DNA of 64,000 nt from Neobacillus mesonae (GTDB lineage Bacteria; Bacillota; Bacilli; Bacillales; Cytobacillaceae), in assembly GCF_023715155.1 (NCBI RefSeq), contig NZ_JAMBNQ010000008.1, positions 62,001-126,000 of the forward strand, given 5' to 3'. Below, piece by piece: positions 19,222 to 31,066 of the stretch (position 1 is its first letter; each line of letters opens with the position of its first letter). A program made the translations under genes and the position numbers. A model generated the notes under the pieces. The model saw only the letters and a list, made by a program, of their open reading frames with translations, was not told the DNA's origin and did no database searches.

Positions 19222-20889
19222 ATGAGTTGGACGGGGATTGCCTTATTTATACAACTGTTTTTTGGAATAATCATTGGACTATATTTTTGGAATCTGTTAA
19301 AAAATCAGCGGACCCAGAAGGTATCTATTGATCGTGAATCGAGAAAAGAAATGGAACAGCTTCGGAAAATGAGGTCCATTTCTTTGACAGAACCATTATC
19401 TGAAAAAGTGAGACCAACCAGTTTTCAAGATATTGTGGGTCAAGAAGATGGTATTAAATCACTGAAGGCTGCTCTTTGCGGACCTAATCCGCAGCATGTT
19501 ATCATCTATGGGCCGCCAGGGGTAGGAAAAACAGCAGCAGCCAGATTAGTATTAGAAGAAGCAAAAAAGAATGCCAAATCACCATTTAAACGGGACTCTG
19601 TTTTCATCGAACTAGATGCAACTACTGCCAGATTTGATGAGCGTGGGATTGCTGATCCATTAATAGGATCTGTACATGATCCTATTTATCAAGGGGCGGG
19701 TGCAATGGGACAGGCTGGAATTCCACAGCCGAAACAAGGGGCGGTAACAAATGCCCATGGCGGGGTCCTGTTCATTGATGAAATCGGTGAACTCCACCCC
19801 ATCCAGATGAACAAGCTGTTAAAAGTATTAGAGGATCGGAAAGTATTTTTAGAAAGTGCCTATTATCATGAGGAAAATACACAAATCCCGACCCATATTC
19901 ATGATATTTTTAAAAACGGTCTTCCTGCTGACTTTCGTTTAATAGGAGCAACGACAAGAACACCAAGTGAGATTCCGCCTGCTATTCGTTCTCGTTGTAT
20001 GGAAGTATTTTTCCGTGATTTAACCCAAGAGGAAATTGTAACCGTTGCGAAAAAAGCAGCAGCAAAGGTCAATATGGAAATTAAAGAATCAGGTGTTCAT
20101 ACCCTATCAACTTATGCAAGAAATGGCCGTGAAACAGTGAATATGATTCAAATTGCTGCCGGGCTTGCGATTACTGAAGACCGTGGCTTTATTAAAGATG
20201 AAGATATTGAATGGGTTATTCATTCCAGCCAAATGACGCCAAGAATGGAACGGATGATCAATGAGAATGCACAAGTAGGACTTGTAAATGGTCTGGCAGT
20301 GTATGGTCCAAATTCGGGGGCGTTACTTGAAATTGAAGTCACGGTCATTCCGGCAAAAGAAAAAGGAACAATAAATATTACCGGCATTGTTGAAGAGGAA
20401 AGCATTGGCGGTCAGGGCAAATCAATCCGCCGCAAAAGTATGGCACGCGGGTCCATCGAGAATGTCATTACGGTGCTTCGTTCAATGGGGGTTCCTGCGA
20501 ATGACTATGATATTCATGTCAATTTCCCTGGAGGGGTGCCTATTGACGGTCCGTCAGCCGGGATAGCAATGGCAACGGGAATTTATTCGGCTATTTATAA
20601 AATCCCGATTGACAATACGGTCGCAATGACAGGTGAAATCAGCATTCATGGTAATGTGAAACCAATTGGTGGTGTTTATCCGAAAGTAAAGGCAGCGAAA
20701 AAGGCTGGAGCCAAAACCGTTATTATTCCAGAAGAGAACATGCAGAACATTTTAAATGAAATTGACGGTATTCAAATTATTCCGGTTACACATCTTAATG
20801 AAGTATTTGAAGCTTCTCTTGTTAATAGCAGGGAAAATCACAATGTCATTCCAGCGTCCATTGAGTTAACTAAAAAAGAATCCATCTAA
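19222..20889 (+). CDS. lonB: LonB, forespore ATP-dependent protease
   Basis: A 555-residue Lon family protease. It begins with a membrane-spanning segment (IALFIQLFFGIIIGLYFW, about 5-22), then an AAA+ domain with [11 protein letters not shown] and GGVLFIDEIGELHP. It ends in the serine/lysine-dyad protease domain with PIDGPSAGIAMA (Ser) and VKPIGGVYPKVKAAKKAG (Lys). The long N-terminal domain of LonA is absent, as in the LonB group. GGAGGAATAG before the ATG at 19222 decides the start. A sigma-F-like promoter upstream fits a forespore role. Confidence 0.94.
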   Translation: MSWTGIALFIQLFFGIIIGLYFWNLLKNQRTQKVSIDRESRKEMEQLRKMRSISLTEPLSEKVRPTSFQDIVGQEDGIKSLKAALCGPNPQHVIIYGPPGVGKTAAARLVLEEAKKNAKSPFKRDSVFIELDATTARFDERGIADPLIGSVHDPIYQGAGAMGQAGIPQPKQGAVTNAHGGVLFIDEIGELHPIQMNKLLKVLEDRKVFLESAYYHEENTQIPTHIHDIFKNGLPADFRLIGATTRTPSEIPPAIRSRCMEVFFRDLTQEEIVTVAKKAAAKVNMEIKESGVHTLSTYARNGRETVNMIQIAAGLAITEDRGFIKDEDIEWVIHSSQMTPRMERMINENAQVGLVNGLAVYGPNSGALLEIEVTVIPAKEKGTINITGIVEEESIGGQGKSIRRKSMARGSIENVITVLRSMGVPANDYDIHVNFPGGVPIDGPSAGIAMATGIYSAIYKIPIDNTVAMTGEISIHGNVKPIGGVYPKVKAAKKAGAKTVIIPEENMQNILNEIDGIQIIPVTHLNEVFEASLVNSRENHNVIPASIELTKKESI

Positions 20890-20899
20890 AAATGGAAAG

Positions 20900-20942
20900 A
20901 AAAACTTCGGTTTGTAATCGAAACAAACCGGAGTTTTTCTTT
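20900..20942 (+). terminator. Terminator after lonB
   Basis: AAAAACTTCGGTTTGT pairs with ACAAACCGGAGTTTTT (one G-U pair) around a 7-base loop. Confidence 0.85.
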
Positions 20943-20990
20943 GATGATAGGGAGAAAATAACGTATACAAGATGCTGGCATCAGTTTAAA

Positions 20991-21020
20991 TTAGACACTA
21001 AAAAATAAATAAGATAGAAT
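20991..21020 (+). promoter_or_regulatory. Candidate sigma-A promoter of lonA
   Basis: TTAGAC (20991-20996), 18-base spacer, TAGAAT (21015-21020), about 35 bases before the start codon. The match is moderate. Confidence 0.45.
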
Positions 21021-21054
21021 TGTACAAAGACTATTTTACTGGAGGTGCAGTACG

Positions 21055-23382
21055 TTGCCGAAAAAAGACAAAATGATTGTCCCTCTTCTGCCGCTCCGGG
21101 GCCTGCTTGTGTATCCAACAATGGTCCTACATCTTGATGTTGGACGTGACCGGTCAGTACAGGCACTCGAAAAAGCAATGGTAGATGACCACCTAATATT
21201 TTTAACTACACAAAAGGATGTTTCCATAGACGACCCGGTTGAGGAGGATATTTATCGATACGGGACCTTAACAAAGGTTAAACAAATGTTAAAGCTGCCA
21301 AATGGAACAATCCGTGTATTGGTAGAAGGATTAAAAAGGGCCGAAATTATCTCCTTTTCCGATGAAGAGGATTACTATTCGGTTCAAATCAGCACATATG
21401 AAGATTCTGATGAGAAAGATATCGAGGATCAGGCCTTGATGAGAACAATGCTTGATTATTTCGAGCAATACATAAAATTATCTAAAAAAATTTCTGCTGA
21501 AACCTTTGCTTCCGTTGCCGACATTGAGGAACCAGGAAGAATGGCTGATATCATCGCCTCTCATTTACCAATCAAGCTTAAGGAAAAGCAGGAAATATTA
21601 GAAACCATTGATATTAAACAGAGAATGAACTATGTTATCAACATTATTCAAAATGAAAAAGAAGTACTTAATCTCGAAAAGAAAATCGGCCAGCGCGTAA
21701 AGCGGTCAATGGAAAGAACACAAAAGGAATACTATTTACGGGAACAAATGAAAGCCATCCAAAAAGAATTGGGTGATAAAGAAGGAAAGACAGGGGAAAT
21801 AGCCGAACTGAAGAAAAAAATTGAACAGTCAGGAATGCCGGACCATGTCTTACAAGCGGCCATGAAGGAACTTGATCGCTACGAAAAAGTGCCGACAAGT
21901 TCAGCGGAAAGTGCTGTCATTCGAAATTATATCGATTGGCTTATTTCACTGCCATGGTCTAAAAAAACCGATGACGATATTAATATCGAACGGGCAGAAA
22001 AAATATTGAACGAAGATCATTATGGTCTGGAAAAAGTAAAGGAACGTGTTCTTGAATATTTAGCGGTTCAAAAGCTAACGAATTCCTTGAAGGGACCAAT
22101 CCTATGCCTGGTTGGACCTCCTGGTGTTGGTAAAACAAGCTTGGCTAAATCAATAGCAACATCACTTAATCGTCATTTTGTCCGGGTGTCTCTTGGGGGA
22201 GTACGGGATGAATCAGAAATTCGGGGACATAGGAGAACATATGTAGGTGCTATGCCGGGCCGGATTATCCAAGGAATGAAAAAAGCAGGTACCATTAACC
22301 CTGTATTTTTGCTTGATGAAATTGATAAAATGTCCAGCGATTTTCGCGGCGATCCGTCAGCAGCATTATTAGAGGTTTTAGATCCAGAACAAAACCATAA
22401 TTTCAGTGATCATTATATTGAAGAAACCTATGACTTATCAAAGGTCATGTTTATTGCAACTGCCAATAATTTGGGGACAATCCCCGGCCCATTGTTAGAC
22501 CGGATGGAAATTATCTCAATAGCCGGCTACACAGAACTAGAAAAGGTGTATATCGCACGTGATCACCTGCTCGCAAAGCAAATCAAAGAAAATGGATTGA
22601 CCAAGAGTGCCCTGCAGGTCCGTGATGATGCTATTTTAAAAATCATCCGCTATTATACCAGGGAAGCTGGTGTCCGCAGTCTGGAACGGCAATTAGCATC
22701 TATTTGCCGTAAAACAGCTAAAATTATTGTTTCTAAAGAGAAAAAACGTGTGGTTGTTACAGAAAAAACAGTAGAAGAATTTTTAGGAAAACCTAAATTC
22801 CGCTATGGGCAGGCTGAGACAGAGGATCAAGTGGGAGTGGCAACAGGTCTTGCTTACACAACTGCAGGCGGTGATACACTGCAAATTGAAGTTTCACTTG
22901 CTCCTGGAAAAGGAAAACTGGTTCTGACAGGTAAACTGGGTGATGTGATGAAGGAATCAGCACAGGCTGCATTCAGCTATGTCCGTTCAAAAGCAAAGGA
23001 ATTGGGAATCGAAGAAGATTTCCATGAAAAATATGATATCCATATTCATGTCCCGGAAGGTGCTGTTCCAAAAGACGGCCCATCGGCAGGGATTACAATT
23101 ACTACAGCTCTTGTTTCAGCGTTAACTGGCAAACCGATTCGCCGTGAAGTAGGGATGACAGGTGAAATAACCTTACGGGGCAGGGTGCTTCCAATCGGCG
23201 GGTTAAAAGAAAAAACGCTGAGTGCCCATCGTGCAGGATTGACAAAAGTGATTCTTCCGAAAGAAAACGAAGTGGACATCGATGATATTCCAGAAAGTGT
23301 CCGGGAGAAATTAGAATTTGTTCCGGTCTCCCATATCGATGAAGTATTGAAGCATGCTCTTTTGGAAGGTGGGGCTGAATGA
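21055..23382 (+). CDS. lonA: ATP-dependent protease LonA
   Basis: A 775-residue cytoplasmic quality-control protease. The N-terminal substrate-binding domain ([20 protein letters not shown], about 6-25) leads to a coiled linker ([15 protein letters not shown]). The AAA+ module has [15 protein letters not shown] and [15 protein letters not shown]. The protease domain has [11 protein letters not shown] with catalytic Ser and [17 protein letters not shown] with catalytic Lys. The start is TTG at 21055 after GGAGGTG. Its stop overlaps the ysxC start by 4 bases (ATGA), so the two are coupled. Confidence 0.97.
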   Translation: MPKKDKMIVPLLPLRGLLVYPTMVLHLDVGRDRSVQALEKAMVDDHLIFLTTQKDVSIDDPVEEDIYRYGTLTKVKQMLKLPNGTIRVLVEGLKRAEIISFSDEEDYYSVQISTYEDSDEKDIEDQALMRTMLDYFEQYIKLSKKISAETFASVADIEEPGRMADIIASHLPIKLKEKQEILETIDIKQRMNYVINIIQNEKEVLNLEKKIGQRVKRSMERTQKEYYLREQMKAIQKELGDKEGKTGEIAELKKKIEQSGMPDHVLQAAMKELDRYEKVPTSSAESAVIRNYIDWLISLPWSKKTDDDINIERAEKILNEDHYGLEKVKERVLEYLAVQKLTNSLKGPILCLVGPPGVGKTSLAKSIATSLNRHFVRVSLGGVRDESEIRGHRRTYVGAMPGRIIQGMKKAGTINPVFLLDEIDKMSSDFRGDPSAALLEVLDPEQNHNFSDHYIEETYDLSKVMFIATANNLGTIPGPLLDRMEIISIAGYTELEKVYIARDHLLAKQIKENGLTKSALQVRDDAILKIIRYYTREAGVRSLERQLASICRKTAKIIVSKEKKRVVVTEKTVEEFLGKPKFRYGQAETEDQVGVATGLAYTTAGGDTLQIEVSLAPGKGKLVLTGKLGDVMKESAQAAFSYVRSKAKELGIEEDFHEKYDIHIHVPEGAVPKDGPSAGITITTALVSALTGKPIRREVGMTGEITLRGRVLPIGGLKEKTLSAHRAGLTKVILPKENEVDIDDIPESVREKLEFVPVSHIDEVLKHALLEGGAE

Positions 23383-23960
23383 AAGTAACAAGTTCAGATA
23401 TTGTCATTAGTGCGGTGAAACCAGCGCAGTATCCAGAAACCGATTTGCCGGAATTTGCCCTTGCCGGCCGTTCAAATGTTGGAAAGTCATCTTTTATCAA
23501 TAAGATGCTTAACCGAAAAGGACTAGCGCGAATTTCCTCTAAACCTGGAAAAACGCAGACATTGAACTTTTACCTAATCAACGAAATACTCCATTTTGTT
23601 GATGTTCCTGGTTATGGTTATGCGAAGGTGTCAAAGACAGAGCGCGCCGCTTGGGGGAGAATGATTGAAACATACTTTACTACTCGTGAGCAGCTGAGAG
23701 CGGTTGTCTTAATTGTTGATTTGCGGCATCCCCCAACAGAGGATGATGTGATGATGTATGGTTTCTTAAAACATTATGGAATCCCGTGCCTTATAGTGGC
23801 AACAAAGGCTGATAAAATTCCTAAAGGAAAATGGCAAAAACATTTAAAAGTGACACGTGAGGCTTTAAATCTGGAAGCGGGTGACCAAATGGTGATTTTC
23901 TCATCTGAAACAGGTGAAGGAAAAGATAAAGCCTGGTCGATTATTGAAAGTTATATCTAA
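23379..23960 (+). CDS. ysxC: Ribosome-biogenesis GTPase YsxC (EngB)
   Basis: A 193-residue essential-type GTPase for 50S subunit assembly. G motifs in order: G1 [12 protein letters not shown]3 [10 protein letters not shown]4 TKADK and a G5-like SSETGEGK. Its ATG overlaps the lonA stop in ATGA, indicating translational coupling, an arrangement conserved in Bacillus. No membrane segment. A shared terminator follows. Confidence 0.95.
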   Translation: MKVTSSDIVISAVKPAQYPETDLPEFALAGRSNVGKSSFINKMLNRKGLARISSKPGKTQTLNFYLINEILHFVDVPGYGYAKVSKTERAAWGRMIETYFTTREQLRAVVLIVDLRHPPTEDDVMMYGFLKHYGIPCLIVATKADKIPKGKWQKHLKVTREALNLEAGDQMVIFSSETGEGKDKAWSIIESYI

Positions 23961-23963
23961 AAA

Positions 23964-23998
23964 AAACGCCTGGATAATGCCAGGCGTTTACTTTTTTC
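23964..23998. terminator. Bidirectional terminator between ysxC and the minus-strand membrane gene
   Basis: AAACGCCTGG pairs perfectly with CCAGGCGTTT around ATAATG, with T-rich sequence on the + side and A-rich sequence on the other. It overlaps the 3' end of the minus-strand gene. Confidence 0.85.
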
Positions 23999-24476
23999 TT
24001 TTTAAGAGAAAATAAATACCAACAACTATTAGAAGTGCCGGCCAAAATTTCCAAATAAAACTCATACCGCTTTGCAGCAGCCCGAAATAGCCTGCAATTT
24101 GATCATAAAACAACAGCAGTACAGATATGATGAGAAAGAGGAATGCTTGAAATAAGCCATTATTGGTTCTTTGAAATCGGAGAAAGAATCCAATTGAAAT
24201 GATTAAAATCAGCATCCCAATATGGTTATGAGGCCAGGATGTAATTCGTCCGGCTAATAGAAAATGGAGTCCAAAACCGAACATGATGACACCGGGTAAA
24301 ATCGATTCGGCATCCTTCGCTCCATAGCCTTGTCCTAAGAACGCCAAACCAACAATGATAATTAAGGTCGGCCATGTTGAAAATGTCTGAAAAAATGAAA
24401 CTCCAGCTTGCTGTAATAAAAAATAGATACCAAAGCCAATTAAAATAATACCAGGAAAAATTCGTTGGTTTTTCAT
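23988..24476 (-). CDS. LiaF-like multi-pass membrane protein
   Basis: A 162-residue integral membrane protein with about six hydrophobic segments, such as IFPGIILIGFGIYFLLQ near the start and WPALLIVVGIYFLL at the end. The repeated pattern WPTLIIIVGL, LPGVIMFGFG and FWPALLIVVG looks like the transmembrane part of LiaF/DUF5668-type proteins, which act in envelope-stress signalling, but no adjacent kinase or regulator is present. The ATG at 24476 is favoured over upstream in-frame GTG codons. It is convergent with ysxC and divergent from hemA. The exact function is unknown. Confidence 0.8.
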   Translation of the reverse strand: MKNQRIFPGIILIGFGIYFLLQQAGVSFFQTFSTWPTLIIIVGLAFLGQGYGAKDAESILPGVIMFGFGLHFLLAGRITSWPHNHIGMLILIISIGFFLRFQRTNNGLFQAFLFLIISVLLLFYDQIAGYFGLLQSGMSFIWKFWPALLIVVGIYFLLKRKK

Positions 24477-24633
24477 TATAAACACCACTTCCAGTAAGGT
24501 TCACTTGAATCCTGTCGAATTTTTTGTTACTGTACATAGGGAGATAATAAGAAACATATCTATTCAATTTTCTATATTAACATATAGTGTCATTTTATGT
24601 TCACATTTTTTACCGAGATAGTAAAATAGACAT

Positions 24634-24642
24634 GTTATAATT
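24634..24642 (+). promoter_or_regulatory. Extended -10 promoter of the hem operon
   Basis: TGTTATAAT (TG at 24634-24635, TATAAT at 24637-24642), 40 bases before hemA; the -35 is weak. No full PerR box is visible. Confidence 0.6.
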
Positions 24643-24681
24643 TAGCTAGTATTGTCATTATTTTGGGGGTGCACTTAACAA

Positions 24682-26025
24682 ATGCATATTTTAGTGATCG
24701 GACTTAATTATAAAACTGCCCCTGTAGAAATCCGTGAGCGGTTAACATTCAATGAAACCGATCTTGTGGATGCCATGAACCAATTAAAAAATAAAAAAAG
24801 CATCCTGGAAAATGTTATTCTTTCTACATGTAATCGTACGGAGATTTACGCCGTGGTTGATCAATTGCACACAGGCCGCTACTATATTAAAGAATTTTTA
24901 GCAAATTGGTTTGGATTGGAGCAGAAGGAATTTTCACCGTTCCTCTTTATTTATGAAGACGACGGTGCGGTAGACCATTTATTTAACGTAACTTGTGGAC
25001 TTAATTCCATGGTTTTAGGGGAGACCCAGATTCTTGGACAGGTCCGTACAAGCTTTATGACTGCTCAGGAGCAGGGAACAACAGGCTCTGTATTTAACCA
25101 CTTATTTAAACAAGCAGTCACAATAGCAAAGAAAGCACATTCAGAAACTGAAATCGGTGCAAATGCAGTATCAGTCAGCTATGCAGCTGTTGAATTAGCA
25201 AAGAAAATTTTTGGTTCTCTTGCGAATAAGCATGTCGTGATTTTTGGTGCAGGGAAAATGGGGGAACTGGCAGTACAGAACCTTCATGGAGGCGGAATTG
25301 GTAAAGTAACGGTTATTAACCGGACTTATGAAAAAGCGCAAGACCTTGCCAGCCGGTTCGACGGCGAAGCAAGAACGATAGATGAATTGCAGAGGTCGCT
25401 TATCGAAGCGGATATTCTTATTAGTTCAACGGGTGCAAAGGATTTTGTTATAACAAAAGAATTGATGGCGGGAGTGGAGAAAAAACGAAAAGGCAAGCCA
25501 TTATTTATGGTAGACATTGCCGTTCCCCGCGACCTTGACCCCCAAATCGCTGATCTGGAAAATGTCTTTTTATATGATATTGATGATTTAGAGGGTATTG
25601 TTGAAGCTAATTTGCAGGAGCGCCAAAAGGCCGCTGAAAAAATTATGCTCATGATTGAAAAAGAAATTGTTGACTTTAAACAATGGCTTGGCATGCTTGG
25701 TGTGATTCCGGTTATTTCTGCCCTAAGGGAAAAAGCACTGGCCATCCAGGCAGAAACAATGGAAAGCCTTGAACGCAAACTGCCAAATTTATCTGAACGT
25801 GATAAAAAGGTTTTAAGTAAACATACAAAAAGTATTATCAATCAGATGTTAAAAGATCCGATTTTACAAGCGAAGGAATTGGCTGCAAGACCTGATAAAG
25901 AACAGGCAATGGATTTCTTTATGAAAATCTTTAATATTGAAGAGCTTGTGAAAGAACATCAAACGAAATCGGCCGAATCGAATAAACGGCCAAAGCTCGA
26001 AGTACAGGCTTCCTTTCAGTCATAA
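24682..26025 (+). CDS. hemA: Glutamyl-tRNA reductase
   Basis: A 447-residue enzyme that reduces glutamyl-tRNA to glutamate semialdehyde, the first committed step of heme synthesis. The catalytic cysteine is Cys50 in [12 protein letters not shown]. The NADPH-binding domain has [17 protein letters not shown] (from about 190), and a helical dimerisation domain follows. It opens the hemAXCDBL operon; hemX begins 15 bases after its stop. GGGGGTGC precedes the ATG. Confidence 0.96.
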   Translation: MHILVIGLNYKTAPVEIRERLTFNETDLVDAMNQLKNKKSILENVILSTCNRTEIYAVVDQLHTGRYYIKEFLANWFGLEQKEFSPFLFIYEDDGAVDHLFNVTCGLNSMVLGETQILGQVRTSFMTAQEQGTTGSVFNHLFKQAVTIAKKAHSETEIGANAVSVSYAAVELAKKIFGSLANKHVVIFGAGKMGELAVQNLHGGGIGKVTVINRTYEKAQDLASRFDGEARTIDELQRSLIEADILISSTGAKDFVITKELMAGVEKKRKGKPLFMVDIAVPRDLDPQIADLENVFLYDIDDLEGIVEANLQERQKAAEKIMLMIEKEIVDFKQWLGMLGVIPVISALREKALAIQAETMESLERKLPNLSERDKKVLSKHTKSIINQMLKDPILQAKELAARPDKEQAMDFFMKIFNIEELVKEHQTKSAESNKRPKLEVQASFQS

Positions 26026-26039
26026 GGGGGCCCATCTCT

Positions 26040-26873
26040 ATGCTTAGCGTCTTTATGACGAGGGTTCATGAAGTAACGGTTGTTCTTTACGCCTTCAGTG
26101 TGCTGTTATATTTTTTCGACTTTGTTTACCATAACCGGAGGGCAAATCGGATTGCCTTCTGGTTACTTGCATTTGTATGGGGTTTACAGACGGTTTTCCT
26201 TATTCTTTATATGAAAGAAACAGGAAGGTTCCCAGTATTAACGATTTTTGAGGGGCTTTATTTTTATGCCTGGATATTAATCACATTGTCACTGGGTATA
26301 AATCGGTTATTACGGGTGGATTTCATCGTTTTTTTTACGAATATTCTCGGCTTTATTGTCATGGTCATCCATACGTTTGCGCCGACTCAATATCATTCAC
26401 ATGTTATGGCAGCGAAATTGGTGTCTGAATTATTGCTAATTCATATTACGATGGCCATTCTATCATACGGAGCATTCTCACTGTCTTTTGTTTTTTCCAT
26501 TTTATATCTTTTACAGTATGATTTATTGAAAAGGAAAAAGTGGGGAGCGAGGCTGTTAAGAATTGCGGATTTGGAAAAACTGGAAAGAATGTCGTACATA
26601 TTAGCTGTAATTGGTGTTCCAATACTTTTATTAAGTTTGATTTTAGGTATGCAGTGGGCTTATATTAAGCTTCCAGGCATGCCTTGGTATGATATTAAAA
26701 TTATCGGGTCATTTATTTTACTAATATCCTACAGTATTTTTTTATACTTACGGATTGTAAAAAACTTTTCTGGAAAAAGACTGGCTTTATGGAATGCCGC
26801 TTCTTTTTTAATTGTTTTAATTAACTTTTTCTTATTTGGACAATTATCATCTTTCCATTTGTGGTACTCATAA
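26040..26873 (+). CDS. hemX: HemX, membrane protein of the CcsA family
   Basis: A 277-residue membrane protein with about eight hydrophobic helices and the cytochrome c assembly fold signature near QWAYIKLPGMPWYDIK. In B. subtilis HemX lowers the cellular amount of HemA, so it tunes flux into heme. AAGGGGG precedes the ATG. It lies between hemA and hemC as in other Bacillus. It could also take part in heme handling, as its CcsA relatives do. Confidence 0.9.
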   Translation: MLSVFMTRVHEVTVVLYAFSVLLYFFDFVYHNRRANRIAFWLLAFVWGLQTVFLILYMKETGRFPVLTIFEGLYFYAWILITLSLGINRLLRVDFIVFFTNILGFIVMVIHTFAPTQYHSHVMAAKLVSELLLIHITMAILSYGAFSLSFVFSILYLLQYDLLKRKKWGARLLRIADLEKLERMSYILAVIGVPILLLSLILGMQWAYIKLPGMPWYDIKIIGSFILLISYSIFLYLRIVKNFSGKRLALWNAASFLIVLINFFLFGQLSSFHLWYS

Positions 26874-26888
26874 CACTAGGAGGAAATC

Positions 26889-27824
26889 ATGCGAAAAATT
26901 ATCGTGGGTTCAAGACGCAGTAAGTTAGCATTAACACAAACCAATTGGGTTATTGACCAATTGAAAAAAATTGATCCAAGCCTAGAATTTGAAGTAAAGG
27001 AAATTGTCACCAAGGGAGATAAAATCTTAGACGTAACTTTATCCAAAGTCGGCGGCAAAGGTCTATTTGTAAAAGAAATTGAGCAGTCGATGCTGAATAA
27101 AGAAATAGATATGGCGGTACATAGTATGAAAGATATGCCAGCCGTACTGCCTGAAGGTCTTACGATTGGCTGTGTGCCATTCCGTGAAGATCATCGCGAT
27201 GCTTTGATTTCGAGAAATCATGTGAAATTGGCTGATTTAAAGCCAGGTGCTATTATCGGCACCAGCAGTCTGAGACGCAGTGCACAAATATTAGCGAAAC
27301 GTCCTGACTTAGAAATTAAATGGATTCGCGGAAATGTCGATACAAGATTGGCCAAACTAGAATCAGAAGAATACGACGCTATTATTTTAGCTGCTGCCGG
27401 ACTTTCCCGTCTAGGCTGGGCATCTGATGTAGTAACGGAATTTTTGGATACGGATGTATGTATCCCTGCAGTAGGTCAAGGAGCATTATCCATTGAATGC
27501 CGTGAAGATGATACAGAACTACTTGATTTGTTTGAAAAGTTCACCTGTAAGAAAACAGAAAGAGCAGTTCGGGCAGAACGAGTGTTTCTTCAAAAAATGG
27601 AAGGCGGCTGTCAGGTCCCAATTGCGGGCTTTGCTCGAGTAGAAGACAATGATGAAATTGTTTTAAATGTATTGGTAGGTACTCCTGAAGGTCAGGAGAT
27701 TTTCCATGAAGAAGTTAAGGGGCAAAATCCGGAGGAACTTGGGAATCAAGCTGCTGATCTATTAATTAAAAGAGGAGCAAAAGACTTGATTGACAGGGTG
27801 AAACGGGAGCTTGAGGGGAAATGA
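26889..27824 (+). CDS. hemC: Hydroxymethylbilane synthase (porphobilinogen deaminase)
   Basis: A 311-residue enzyme that links four porphobilinogens into hydroxymethylbilane. It has [16 protein letters not shown] at the start, [18 protein letters not shown], the SSLRRSAQI loop, and the cysteine in [13 protein letters not shown] that holds the dipyrromethane cofactor (about residue 241). Its stop overlaps hemD in ATGA. AGGAGG precedes the ATG. Confidence 0.97.
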   Translation: MRKIIVGSRRSKLALTQTNWVIDQLKKIDPSLEFEVKEIVTKGDKILDVTLSKVGGKGLFVKEIEQSMLNKEIDMAVHSMKDMPAVLPEGLTIGCVPFREDHRDALISRNHVKLADLKPGAIIGTSSLRRSAQILAKRPDLEIKWIRGNVDTRLAKLESEEYDAIILAAAGLSRLGWASDVVTEFLDTDVCIPAVGQGALSIECREDDTELLDLFEKFTCKKTERAVRAERVFLQKMEGGCQVPIAGFARVEDNDEIVLNVLVGTPEGQEIFHEEVKGQNPEELGNQAADLLIKRGAKDLIDRVKRELEGK

Positions 27825-28603
27825 CCCCGGCTCTTTCACTTAATCATAAAAGGGTGCTCGTTCCTAGAGGAAAGGGGCAGGCGGAATCCTATTCTGAACT
27901 AGTCGAAGAATATGACGGGGTTCCGATTAAAATCCCTCTTATTGCGTTTCGCCCGATTGAAAACAATCAACTTTTTGCGAAATGTTTGAAAAAACTGAAT
28001 ACATATGACTGGCTGATCTTTACAAGTAATGTAACAGTTGAAACGTTTTTCTCGCTGGCAGATTCGGCAGTGAAAGTGGATCTGCCGAAAATTGCGGTCA
28101 TTGGAAAACGGACGGAAGCAGTCTTAAAAGAAAAAGGGGTTTCGGCTGTATTTGTTCCTTCTGCCTATGTAGCTGAAACATTTGTGAAGGAATTTTTGCC
28201 GCTCGTTTCAACTGGAATTCGGGTGCTGCTTCCAAAAGGCAATTTAGCCCGGGATTATATTGCAGCTTCCCTGACAAAGGCTGGTGCTGTGGTGGATGAG
28301 GTCATTATTTATGAAAATTATCTTCCAGATGATAGCAGGGAAAGTTTGGCTTCGGCGCTTGAAAACCAGCGCTTAGACATTCTGACTTTTACCAGCCCTT
28401 CAACTGTCGATCATTTGATGGCAGTGGTTCGTGAAAATCAGCTTCAAGAAAAGCTTCAGGGCCTGGTTATTGGCTGTATCGGGCCGGTGACCGAAAAAAG
28501 GCTGCAGGAATATGGACTGCCGATTCACGCCTCGCCAAAAGTATATACAGTAAAAGAAATGTTGAAGAGTTTAGCTCTTTTTTTAACGAAAAAGCAGGTT
28601 TAA
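27821..28603 (+). CDS. hemD: Uroporphyrinogen-III synthase
   Basis: A 260-residue enzyme that cyclises hydroxymethylbilane with inversion of ring D. The family is poorly conserved, but the two-lobe pattern is visible: [16 protein letters not shown] (about 66-81), [11 protein letters not shown] and [13 protein letters not shown], then [16 protein letters not shown]. It overlaps hemC by 4 bases and precedes hemB, the standard Bacillus order. Confidence 0.93.
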   Translation: MTPALSLNHKRVLVPRGKGQAESYSELVEEYDGVPIKIPLIAFRPIENNQLFAKCLKKLNTYDWLIFTSNVTVETFFSLADSAVKVDLPKIAVIGKRTEAVLKEKGVSAVFVPSAYVAETFVKEFLPLVSTGIRVLLPKGNLARDYIAASLTKAGAVVDEVIIYENYLPDDSRESLASALENQRLDILTFTSPSTVDHLMAVVRENQLQEKLQGLVIGCIGPVTEKRLQEYGLPIHASPKVYTVKEMLKSLALFLTKKQV

Positions 28604-28634
28604 AAATTAATTATTCATTTGGAGGTATGTAAAA

Positions 28635-29615
28635 ATGGAACTTCAATTTGCACGTCATCGCCGTCTGCGTTCAAGTGCCAGCATGCGGGCACTTGTGAGA
28701 GAAAACCACTTAAGGGCAGAAGATTTTATTTATCCGCTGTTTATTTATGAAGGAGAAAATATTCGCAAGGAAGTTTCCTCGATGCCTGGTGTTTTCCAAG
28801 TTTCTATGGACAATCTTCAAGCGGAAATGGAAGACATTATAGCACATGGAATTAAAGCAGTATTATTATTCGGTATCCCGGCTGAAAAAGATGAGTGCGG
28901 CGGCCAGGCATACCATGATCACGGAATCGTTCAAATTGCAACACGTTATATTAAAGAACACTTCCCTGAAGTTCTTGTTGTTGCCGACACCTGTCTATGT
29001 GAGTACACAAGCCACGGTCACTGCGGCTTAGTAGAGGGGGATAAAATTTTAAACGATGAATCTCTGGATTTACTTATAAAGACTGCTGTAAGCCAGGCAA
29101 AAGCTGGCGCCGATATCATTGCACCATCCAATATGATGGACGGCTTTGTTGCAGCCATTCGTGCAGGCCTGGATGAAGCTGGTTTTAAAGAAATTCCTAT
29201 CATGTCTTATGCAGTCAAATATGCATCAGCATTCTACGGACCATTCCGTGAAGCAGCGGAAGGCGCACCACAATTTGGTGACCGTAAAACCTATCAAATG
29301 GATCCAGCAAACCGACTCGAGGCATTTAGAGAAGCAGAATCTGATGTCGCAGAAGGTGCCGATTTCCTAATTGTGAAGCCAGGTATGCCATACCTCGATA
29401 TCGTTCGTGATATTAAAAATAATTACAACCTGCCAGTGGTGGTCTACAATGTAAGCGGCGAGTATTCGATGGTCAAAGCGGCGGCCCAAAATGGCTGGAT
29501 TGATGAAAAAAGCACTGTACTTGAAATGTTAACGGGTATGAAGCGCGCTGGTGCAGATCTGATCATTACCTACCACGCAAAAGACGCTATTCGCTGGTTA
29601 AAAGAAGATCAATAA
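28635..29615 (+). CDS. hemB: Delta-aminolevulinic acid dehydratase (porphobilinogen synthase)
   Basis: A 326-residue enzyme that condenses two 5-aminolevulinates. The zinc-site segment [14 protein letters not shown] has the cysteine-rich form of zinc-dependent members. The Schiff-base lysine regions are [16 protein letters not shown] and [22 protein letters not shown] precedes the ATG. It is the fifth gene of the operon, although it acts before HemC and HemD. Confidence 0.97.
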   Translation: MELQFARHRRLRSSASMRALVRENHLRAEDFIYPLFIYEGENIRKEVSSMPGVFQVSMDNLQAEMEDIIAHGIKAVLLFGIPAEKDECGGQAYHDHGIVQIATRYIKEHFPEVLVVADTCLCEYTSHGHCGLVEGDKILNDESLDLLIKTAVSQAKAGADIIAPSNMMDGFVAAIRAGLDEAGFKEIPIMSYAVKYASAFYGPFREAAEGAPQFGDRKTYQMDPANRLEAFREAESDVAEGADFLIVKPGMPYLDIVRDIKNNYNLPVVVYNVSGEYSMVKAAAQNGWIDEKSTVLEMLTGMKRAGADLIITYHAKDAIRWLKEDQ

Positions 29616-29637
29616 TTTCTGAAATGAGGGAAAAAAG

Positions 29638-30924
29638 ATGCGTTCATATACAAAATCAGTTGAAGCATTTAAAGAAGCCCAAAAATTAATGCCTGGCGGT
29701 GTAAACAGCCCGGTTAGAGCTTTCAAATCCGTCAACATGAATCCCATTTTCATGGAGCGGGGAAAAGGCTCGAAAATCTATGATATTGACGGTAATGAAT
29801 ATATTGACTACGTACTCTCTTGGGGACCGCTGATCCTTGGCCACTCCAATGATCAAGTAGTCGAGGCATTGAAAAAAACAGCTGAGAATGGTACAAGTTT
29901 TGGCGCCCCTACATTGATGGAAAATAAATTGGCAAAGCTTGTGCAAGAACGCGTGCCATCTATTGAAATTGTCCGCATGGTCAATTCAGGTACCGAAGCA
30001 ACAATGAGTGTGTTAAGGCTTGCACGCGGCTACACCGGGCGTGATAAGATCTTAAAGTTTGAAGGCTGTTACCATGGGCATGGTGATTCCTTGTTGATTA
30101 AAGCCGGTTCCGGTGTTGCAACTCTCGGATTGCCTGACAGCCCTGGTGTTCCTGAAGGTACTGCTTCCAATACGATTACCGTTCAGTACAATGACCTTGA
30201 AGGGGTAAAATACGCATTTGAACAATATGGTAAGGATATCGCGTGTATCATTGTTGAGCCTGTTGCAGGCAATATGGGGCTTGTGCCGCCTCTGCCAGGG
30301 TTCTTACAAGGATTACGTGACATTACTTCGGAATACGGAGCATTGCTGATTTTCGATGAGGTCATGACAGGCTTCCGGGTCGGCTATAATTGTGCCCAAG
30401 GCTATTTCGGGATTACACCTGATTTAACATGCCTTGGTAAAGTAATCGGCGGCGGGCTGCCTGTAGGGGCATACGGCGGTAAAGCTGAAATCATGGAAAA
30501 AATCGCACCAAGCGGCCCAATCTATCAAGCAGGCACATTATCCGGCAACCCGCTTGCGATGACTGCCGGTTATGAAACATTAAGCCAGCTGACACCAGCC
30601 CATTATGAAGAATTTATCAAGAAAGGTGACTTGCTTGAAAAAGGATATAAGGCCGCAGCTGAAAAATATAATATCCCAATCACATTTAATCGGGCGGGTT
30701 CCATGATTGGTTTCTTCTTCACAAATGAAGACGTCATTAACTATGAAAAAGCTAAAACATCAAATCTGGATTTCTTTGCTGAGTACTATCGCCAAATGGC
30801 TGATCTAGGAGTATTCCTGCCGCCATCCCAATTTGAAGGCTTGTTCCTATCAACAGAACACTCAGATGAGGATATTGAAAAGACGCTAAAAGCAGCTGAG
30901 ATTGCATTTTCGAAACTTAAATAA
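29638..30924 (+). CDS. hemL: Glutamate-1-semialdehyde 2,1-aminomutase
   Basis: A 428-residue PLP enzyme that converts glutamate semialdehyde to 5-aminolevulinate. It has [16 protein letters not shown] at the start, [20 protein letters not shown], the [18 protein letters not shown] region and the PLP lysine near residue 268 in [17 protein letters not shown]. Last gene of hemAXCDBL, followed by a terminator. Confidence 0.96.
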   Translation: MRSYTKSVEAFKEAQKLMPGGVNSPVRAFKSVNMNPIFMERGKGSKIYDIDGNEYIDYVLSWGPLILGHSNDQVVEALKKTAENGTSFGAPTLMENKLAKLVQERVPSIEIVRMVNSGTEATMSVLRLARGYTGRDKILKFEGCYHGHGDSLLIKAGSGVATLGLPDSPGVPEGTASNTITVQYNDLEGVKYAFEQYGKDIACIIVEPVAGNMGLVPPLPGFLQGLRDITSEYGALLIFDEVMTGFRVGYNCAQGYFGITPDLTCLGKVIGGGLPVGAYGGKAEIMEKIAPSGPIYQAGTLSGNPLAMTAGYETLSQLTPAHYEEFIKKGDLLEKGYKAAAEKYNIPITFNRAGSMIGFFFTNEDVINYEKAKTSNLDFFAEYYRQMADLGVFLPPSQFEGLFLSTEHSDEDIEKTLKAAEIAFSKLK

Positions 30925-30933
30925 ATAATTTTT

Positions 30934-30964
30934 ATTGGCTCTCCTTTTAGGGGAGCCAATTTTT
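30934..30964 (+). terminator. Terminator of the hem operon
   Basis: ATTGGCTCTCC pairs with GGGGAGCCAAT around a short loop, followed by TTTTA. Confidence 0.85.
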
Positions 30965-31066
30965 ATGTACTTAAACTCTCATTTTTATCATAAATAAAAA
31001 TATCCATTCATAAAGTGTAAGTGACATGGTGATTTTTTAGTGAAGGAAAAGAAAGGAGGAGTCGCT

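Noticed and set aside
25326..25841. 171-codon minus-strand frame inside hemA
   Set aside because: Complement of a well-conserved gene, without a ribosome site or family resemblance.
31000..31066. Sigma-E promoter for spoVID
   Set aside because: CATTCATAA and CATAAATAA resemble a -10, but no -35 at correct spacing is convincing.
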